From contig CALSLL010000001.1 in the NCBI GenBank assembly GCA_943787185.1, forward strand, positions 558,001 to 622,000: 64,000 nt of DNA, given 5' to 3'. This stretch comes from UBA10349 sp003485905 (GTDB lineage: Bacteria; Pseudomonadota; Gammaproteobacteria; Arenicellales; Arenicellaceae). The stretch's first letter is position 1, and each line of letters begins with the position of its first letter. This document shows positions 59,701 to 64,000 of the stretch, in pieces. The notes below the pieces were generated by a model. It had not been told where the DNA came from, ran no database searches, and worked only from the letters and a program-made list of their open reading frames with translations. Made by a program: the position numbers and the translations under genes.

Positions 59701-62501
59701 ACTCCGACCACCGGTAGCGCTACCTTACTATCATAGTGATAGGCGATATAGTCATCCACGTCAGAAAACAATTTACCTATCGAAGTGAGACCTAAGGTCC
59801 TAAAGTTGCCCAACAGGGTATGAATCGCCAAACGTAATTTTTGGCTTACCGAGCGATCATCAGTAGCCATCCATTGTTCGATTTCATTAACATGTTTCGA
59901 CGCTTCTCGGGCAAATACATGCCGCAACTCTTCATCACCTCGAGCAGCGATAGATTGCCCTGATTCACCTTTATCACCGGCCAATAAAATTTCATGTAAA
60001 TCATCCGCCTGACGATGCCAGTCAACAAGATCCACATTAGATTCTTCTATATAGTTTGTATTGTGTAATTGGCCAAGTTGTTTGCTAATGGCAGCTAAAA
60101 ATTTCAGTAATTCAGATGACGGGGCTTGGGCAGCATCAAGCACGATATTGCAAAGAGATTCCGCTATCCAACCCAGCTCACCAGTTGCCTGCAAGCCTGC
60201 GGTTCGGCCGCTACCTTTAATGGTATGCATTAGCCGCCGAAAATGTTCTAGCGCTTCTGCCTTCGAAGGTGTTTGTACCACCTGCAATAAATACTTGTTT
60301 GCGCTTGGCAATACTTCATTCATCTCTTCAACAAAAACTGCTCTAAGCTCGTCCTCAGTTGAAATAAAGCTGGACTCATCATCGGTGGTATTCAAATCAA
60401 AATTGAGATTGATTTCACCCTCATCCAAATCATCATGAATTCGTATTTCGCTAGACGCAGGTTGCTGCTCAGAGCTAGCCAAATCTACTCGTTGGACGTA
60501 AAGCTCAATGATCTGCTCCGCCACCTTCGCCATGGATGCTTTAAGCATCGCAACCACTTCCGGAGCAAGCAACCCAGGATCACTTTCAACCACATCCAAC
60601 AAGCCTTGAACTTCAGTCCCGAGGTTAGTTGCGCGTGTTAAACCACAAGTGGCCGACAACGCGTGCATATCTCTTAGATCTCCCCGCAAGGCGGTCAACG
60701 ACTCCAGCACAGCCGGTTCATGTAGCCAGCGCTGTAAATTATGAGTAGATCGTTCAATAAGTTCTTCTACGTCATCTTGAGAGACCTCCTTCCCGGATGC
60801 TCTCTCAAGGTCTCCTAACGACCGTTCAATAAGCTCATCAAGTCCACCGCGCCCGGATTTTAGTGCCCCAACATACGCATCAATCGCACCGACTACGACT
60901 GCCAAAGCTTCCAATACCGGAGTTGTTGGCGCTAACTTCCTTGCAAATATAGCCCGAGCAGAATCTGCAGCTCTAGTAAGCAAAAGTGAAGCGCGTTGTT
61001 CTCCCAAAATCTGAAGCACTCCGCGAACATGATCGAATTTTGACGCTATATCACTAAGAATATTTAGGCTTACTGGATCCTTGGAAAAGCTTTCCAAATC
61101 CCGCTCTAACTCGCTCAGGGTTTGATCAACCGCTTGACTGACGACATCTAACAGCTGGACTCTCTCTAGCGCACTTACCTCATCTTTACCAACATGGCCT
61201 AGTTCTCGACCATCGACCAGACCTTTAAACTGACTGGTCTTAGCCGCTGCTCGCTTCTCCCATTCTTCATCAGGGACGACCCGCCCTGAAAGCGCTTGCT
61301 CGAGAAAAAGAAGCGCAGCCGCCAAATGTAGCGCTAAGGTTTCCGAGGAGTCCAGTTTACCCTCACGTACGCGGGCAAGCACCATCCCAACCGATTTGGA
61401 TAATTCTGACAAAGGCTTTACTTTCAAAGCTTTGGCAGAATCGGATAATTTTTGAATCATTGGAAGCAAGCTGTCTAATAATTCACCTTCAATGCCATCA
61501 CCATCGAAGTACCTTGTCATTAGCTGCTGAATACTGGCAACTTCAACTACAACTGACTTTTCCAGCTCGATCAAAGTTTCGCGATCGTATAGCTGATCTT
61601 CCGAACCTGCAGAATCCAAAGGTTCATTAAAAAACTGCTCCAACAAATAAAAACTGCTTACTTTGTTCGCTAGTGATGTCTTAGGTTCAACTCGACCAAT
61701 TTCAAACAGCATGCTTTTTAATAGGTCAATTTCCGGGTCCCGCAACATGGCACTTTCGCCGTGTTGCCCAAGCTCTCTAAGTAGGTCATCCAATCGTCTT
61801 AGTATTATGCGATGCTGGTGTTCGACTACGCCCTCTGAGGCAATCAATATCTCCAGATATGCGCAAGCCACCCACCACATTCTAGTGGCATAAGAAAACC
61901 GGGATATAGAAAGTACAAATTCTGCGACTGAAAGCGCAGGGGTCAGGACTTGAATGTCGCCTCCCTTCAACCACGCTAACAACGATTTTTGAAAAGTTAG
62001 TCGTTGATTCTTTATCGCTGCAATGTAATCTTCTTCAGACAACGCTTCGCCAGCCGGTAATTCGGGAAGGGCATCCAAAACAGGCAAAAAGAACTCGCTT
62101 CCATAAAATTCTGGTTCGCCTCGAAGTTCGCGTAAATTATTAATTACCGCCAATCGATAAGCTGGGAGTTCTGGCCTACCAATAGTCACTCGATCCAATG
62201 CGAGCCCTATTTCCTTGATACCTTCACTTAGGACATCAGACAACTTAGCCTGATCGATCTCGAGTTCTTTTTCCGTCGCTACCTGCTCAAGTTCTTGAAC
62301 GAACCGTCCAACGGCATCCAGCTGCACCATTTGCAGCGTTCCGCCAATTTGGTGCAAAAAATTAGCGGTATTGTGAAGTGCGACATTATCGCCAGTAATT
62401 TTATACCCTTGAAGCTCCCTAAGGGCATCCTTCATAGTTGACCGAACTTCTTCAGCGACCCATTCTAGGGTCGCCAAATCAACGTCTGGCCGAAAACTCA
62501 T
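56718..62501 (-). CDS. ChpA-type hybrid chemosensory histidine kinase
   Basis: This 1927-residue CheA-like kinase runs the type IV pilus (Pil-Chp) chemosensory pathway in the cytoplasm. The first 1300 residues hold Hpt-like helical modules. Canonical phospho-His sites are H759 (HTIKGSGRTAG) and H1208 (HTLKGSARMAG), and degenerate ones are near H50, H491, H613 and H894 (HTLLG instead of H-x-x-K-G). The kinase core has the N box HLLRNAVDHG (1515-1524), DDGAGL (1559-1564) and GRGVGL (1610-1615), followed by a CheW-like part (about 1650-1790). The C-terminal receiver has D1807-D1808, the phosphoacceptor D1851 and K1903. It is shorter than the P. aeruginosa ChpA (about 2470 residues). It lies between a PilJ-type receptor and a CheW-like gene. 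Confidence 0.93.
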   Translation of the reverse strand: MSFRPDVDLATLEWVAEEVRSTMKDALRELQGYKITGDNVALHNTANFLHQIGGTLQMVQLDAVGRFVQELEQVATEKELEIDQAKLSDVLSEGIKEIGLALDRVTIGRPELPAYRLAVINNLRELRGEPEFYGSEFFLPVLDALPELPAGEALSEEDYIAAIKNQRLTFQKSLLAWLKGGDIQVLTPALSVAEFVLSISRFSYATRMWWVACAYLEILIASEGVVEHQHRIILRRLDDLLRELGQHGESAMLRDPEIDLLKSMLFEIGRVEPKTSLANKVSSFYLLEQFFNEPLDSAGSEDQLYDRETLIELEKSVVVEVASIQQLMTRYFDGDGIEGELLDSLLPMIQKLSDSAKALKVKPLSELSKSVGMVLARVREGKLDSSETLALHLAAALLFLEQALSGRVVPDEEWEKRAAAKTSQFKGLVDGRELGHVGKDEVSALERVQLLDVVSQAVDQTLSELERDLESFSKDPVSLNILSDIASKFDHVRGVLQILGEQRASLLLTRAADSARAIFARKLAPTTPVLEALAVVVGAIDAYVGALKSGRGGLDELIERSLGDLERASGKEVSQDDVEELIERSTHNLQRWLHEPAVLESLTALRGDLRDMHALSATCGLTRATNLGTEVQGLLDVVESDPGLLAPEVVAMLKASMAKVAEQIIELYVQRVDLASSEQQPASSEIRIHDDLDEGEINLNFDLNTTDDESSFISTEDELRAVFVEEMNEVLPSANKYLLQVVQTPSKAEALEHFRRLMHTIKGSGRTAGLQATGELGWIAESLCNIVLDAAQAPSSELLKFLAAISKQLGQLHNTNYIEESNVDLVDWHRQADDLHEILLAGDKGESGQSIAARGDEELRHVFAREASKHVNEIEQWMATDDRSVSQKLRLAIHTLLGNFRTLGLTSIGKLFSDVDDYIAYHYDSKVALPVVGVEALKVLLGDLRQMVNEVSGKSAIQALALSREAEHQRAYSALIQSLPVAETAADPAASDVGKTLAELAGLVEAESVEAKTSLDSPQPSSGSDIFIEEAQGLLDFLASIMTASGWPAQMRSRTKALGVWQSLKTLANASGELVVARLSLVSENFLRDEDVDFADSAVGQLLSEGPQVLKQLITHDLDDSEGVAERYCVRMENRDLSVATAKAGIDGLDQHLDAKVTADAGHIDPELVSVFCDEAHIVLRTINEQLSDIHDVDRWQIVRDSLLRALHTLKGSARMAGFDEVGELVHLSEGFVESREELSAASAQTFRNLLEETHDVLVDSVKRIESGQRLEPFDSLRGALSEAAALNDLKLGEFELHPDLSSTSNLSIDIDSELGTDVADIALGKGGVNIDYIVLDKLSDVISSSSVSRAQIEEDVVRLRETLEQQQKKLISLTDQLDDFNVEVETQIDAGVENTGTNAGKLDPLEMDRYSRLQQATRSMLEEIDDLKGLEAELNSRAGRIEDSLARQGSAQAELQQEVMAIRLVPFADLAPQLRQVVRQTSRQLGKRVAFEITGQEIGIDRAVLDIIGPALEHLLRNAVDHGIESTNKRKAASKPIEASIKVHCEHIGRDVRIAISDDGAGLNFEEIAQRAVEAELVESVEMVTPQNVIQFITSSGFSTASEVTAVSGRGVGLDAVKHALHVLGGSIDLEPVSSGGTTFVLRVPVSLAVSRVLFFRLGKRDYAAAAHTIERVKQLSAQDYKRLRSGERFSIDHDGEPFLLIDLLDYFGGRRKGKDHDSLPVLMVRCGTQNIAVVVDQIGESREVMLRPFGGHLEQLTLFSGTTPGNDGELALVVNFVGLSYIESEVHVDATVSADGNAPVVLVVDDSLTVRKAAERDLAAMGIEAVMARDGVEAQRQIADRRPALILLDLEMPRLDGFGFLEWKANQAEYMDIPVAIISSRTLEHYRQRAFDLGASDFLGKPYDIGDLRAVLQARIPKQLSGDVE

Positions 62502-62531
62502 ATACTCTGCTTATCCTGGCGGATGCAGCAA

Positions 62532-64000
62532 TTACTCAGACTCACGCTGAGAGGGTAATTTGAAACCGGAAACAGAAGTCGCTAATTGTTCTCCCAGACT
62601 TCTCAATCTACCGACTTCCTTGGCGGCCTCAATTGCTCGCATAGCGCTACTTTCCGATTGATCTTTGATGTCAACCGCCTCACTAGACAACCGCCTAATT
62701 CCTGCTGCTTGACTTGATGCCTGATTCGCGATCGATGCGACCAATTTTGATACTTGAACCGAGGAGCTTTGAATTCTGTCAAGCGCCTGACCAGCCTCAT
62801 CGGTCATTTTGGCACCTGCCACTACTTCTCCGGTCGCCAGTTCCATTGCGTGAATTGCGTTCTTGGTATCCTTTTGAATGCGATTGACCAGTTCAGCAAT
62901 ACTTCTAGCCGCATCCGCGCATCTCTCCGCTAAAGATTGCACTTCGTCTGCTACTCCAGCAAAACCAACAGAATGTGTAGATGCTCCAACTGCCGCCTTT
63001 ATCGATGCATTTAACGACAATATATTAGTTTGTTCCGCTAAGTCCTCGATTGTAACCACCATTTCACCAATCTGTTGCGAACTCTCACCCAGTCGCTTAA
63101 TTCTCTTAGACGTTTCCTGAATTCGCCCACGAATACTGTTCATACCAGCGATTGATTTAGCAACTACATCGGTACCCGTTTGAGCGACATCCATAGTATT
63201 GCTGGCAACCGAATTTGATTGCTGTGCCGACTCCGCAAACTGCTCAATGCTCTGCGCTACCATATTTAATTCTGATGCCATCTGGGCAATCATCCCCGAA
63301 TGACGCTGATTGGTAACGGCCAAATCCTCACTATGTTCAACTGCATTTTCAGCTTCGCTACCAAGCTGATCTGCGGCCGATTGAATTTGACCAACCAAAC
63401 CTCGCATTTCATAGACCGCATAGTTGACGGAATCAGCAATCGCTCCAGTTATTTGGTCTGTCACCTCCGCCTCAATAGTCAGATCACCATCAGCCAAAGC
63501 GGCGATTTCATCTAGCAACTTCAATATCGACTCTTGGTGCTCTTGTGCTTCGAATCCCGCTCTAGCCTGATTTCTCGCCCTACTTGCGCTGGCCCGAGCA
63601 TCAGCCGATACCTGTAAATGTGATCGCAGCAATGCTAAAGCCCCAATAATCGCTAGTACCCACGGTATCCAGCCAAGCCATCGCGCGAGCGTTACATTAT
63701 CTAACGCCGTAACCGCAGAGGCTCGCAAACTAGCTGCATGCCCATTCACATCATTCAGCGAGTCTCTAGCCTCTAAAAACTCTGGGGCACGCTCTTCAAT
63801 TTGCCTCGTAAGCATAGAAAATTCTCCGTACGCATCGCCCAATACTTCGAAATCTTCAGGCATACGAGAAGCATATTCCGCGCTTAAATTCGCCAGGGTA
63901 ATCTCAAAAAACTGGACCCCCTTCACAATCTGCTCCAACGCATCTCCAGTGCGTTCCCCGCCACTTACAACCAACATCACCTCTTTTATTAGCTTCTGTG
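62532..64000 (-). CDS. PilJ-type methyl-accepting chemoreceptor, C-terminal part (cut by window edge)
   Basis: The frame is open to the right edge (residues QKLIKEV precede the GTG at 63980), so the gene starts outside the window. The visible part has a helical sensor end, one transmembrane segment (WLGWIPWVLAIIGALALL), a HAMP-like helix and a full cytoplasmic signalling domain. The hairpin tip reads LNASIKAAVG and FAGVADEVQSLAERCADA, close to PilJ rather than to typical MCPs, with the hairpin FAGVADEV in place of FAVVADEV. It would signal to the ChpA-type kinase, 30 bp downstream. The C-terminus lacks a pentapeptide for methyltransferase binding. Confidence 0.9.
   Translation of the reverse strand, partial: QKLIKEVMLVVSGGERTGDALEQIVKGVQFFEITLANLSAEYASRMPEDFEVLGDAYGEFSMLTRQIEERAPEFLEARDSLNDVNGHAASLRASAVTALDNVTLARWLGWIPWVLAIIGALALLRSHLQVSADARASASRARNQARAGFEAQEHQESILKLLDEIAALADGDLTIEAEVTDQITGAIADSVNYAVYEMRGLVGQIQSAADQLGSEAENAVEHSEDLAVTNQRHSGMIAQMASELNMVAQSIEQFAESAQQSNSVASNTMDVAQTGTDVVAKSIAGMNSIRGRIQETSKRIKRLGESSQQIGEMVVTIEDLAEQTNILSLNASIKAAVGASTHSVGFAGVADEVQSLAERCADAARSIAELVNRIQKDTKNAIHAMELATGEVVAGAKMTDEAGQALDRIQSSSVQVSKLVASIANQASSQAAGIRRLSSEAVDIKDQSESSAMRAIEAAKEVGRLRSLGEQLATSVSGFKLPSQRESE

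Noticed and set aside
1..64000. tRNA, rRNA or CRISPR arrays
   Set aside because: No T-loop-like clusters, rRNA conserved blocks or regularly spaced direct repeats were noticed on reading both strands; a dedicated scan could still find a tRNA.

Overview
The window looks like a chromosome segment of a heterotrophic, probably aquatic gammaproteobacterium. The gammaproteobacterial signs are a Pil-Chp type chemosensory cluster, a two-domain 6-pyruvoyl-tetrahydropterin-synthase-like protein, a YcgN-type cysteine cluster protein, DsbB, and adk, thrS, gltX and cysS of the usual proteobacterial type. Two TonB-dependent receptors, two further porin-type barrel families, a sulfatase and a DUF1080 protein suggest scavenging of organic matter. 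Genus and order cannot be fixed from the sequence alone.

Layout. 1-9.4 kb: the 3' part of a TonB-dependent receptor, a secreted endonuclease I, an acyl-CoA synthetase, adenylate kinase, a glutaredoxin-like protein, an FKBP isomerase, and thrS translationally coupled to an M23 peptidase. 9.7-16.3 kb: an island of exported proteins rich in one small family (DUF6152-like, mature N-terminus His-His-Ser/Asn) and a partner domain (W-[DE]-G-D-x-L-V motif, two flanking Cys), followed by two lectin-fold-like secreted proteins. 16.5-25.9 kb: a FecA-like receptor with a Fur box, a TorF/Gcw_chp porin with a sigma-54 promoter and NtrC-like half-sites, a DUF1080 protein, an OprP/OprO-type porin, a lipoprotein, a barrel-like protein, a histidine phosphatase and a Tat-exported amidohydrolase. 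26-31.3 kb: a 2OG-Fe(II) oxygenase, a sulfatase, a cytochrome c/beta-propeller protein and PurU. 31.5-40.1 kb: a second DUF6152/partner-domain island, interrupted by an IS30-family element and by an in-frame amber codon. 40.2-49.9 kb: housekeeping genes (garR-like, gltX, PTPS-like, sufE-like, cysS, dsbB, ycgN, a DNA glycosylase) plus a subtilase autotransporter. 50-56 kb: the central carbon cluster tkt-pgk-pyk-fba, without gap. 56.2-64 kb: a CheW-like protein, a very large ChpA-type hybrid kinase and a PilJ-type receptor cut by the right edge.

The best candidate for an undescribed system is the DUF6152/partner-domain set. Seven copies of the first domain and six fuller copies plus one remnant of the second occur here. 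They appear as adjacent coupled genes, as fusions, as a tandem duplication, and once fused to a lectin-fold domain. All seven first-domain copies have Ala-His-His at the predicted signal-peptide cleavage site and an internal Asn-Pro-His. This pattern would fit a copper-type histidine brace, and it is testable. Two genes of the second half (the cytochrome/propeller gene and the duplicated partner-domain gene) also share a 32-bp promoter-proximal element at nearly the same distance from their starts.
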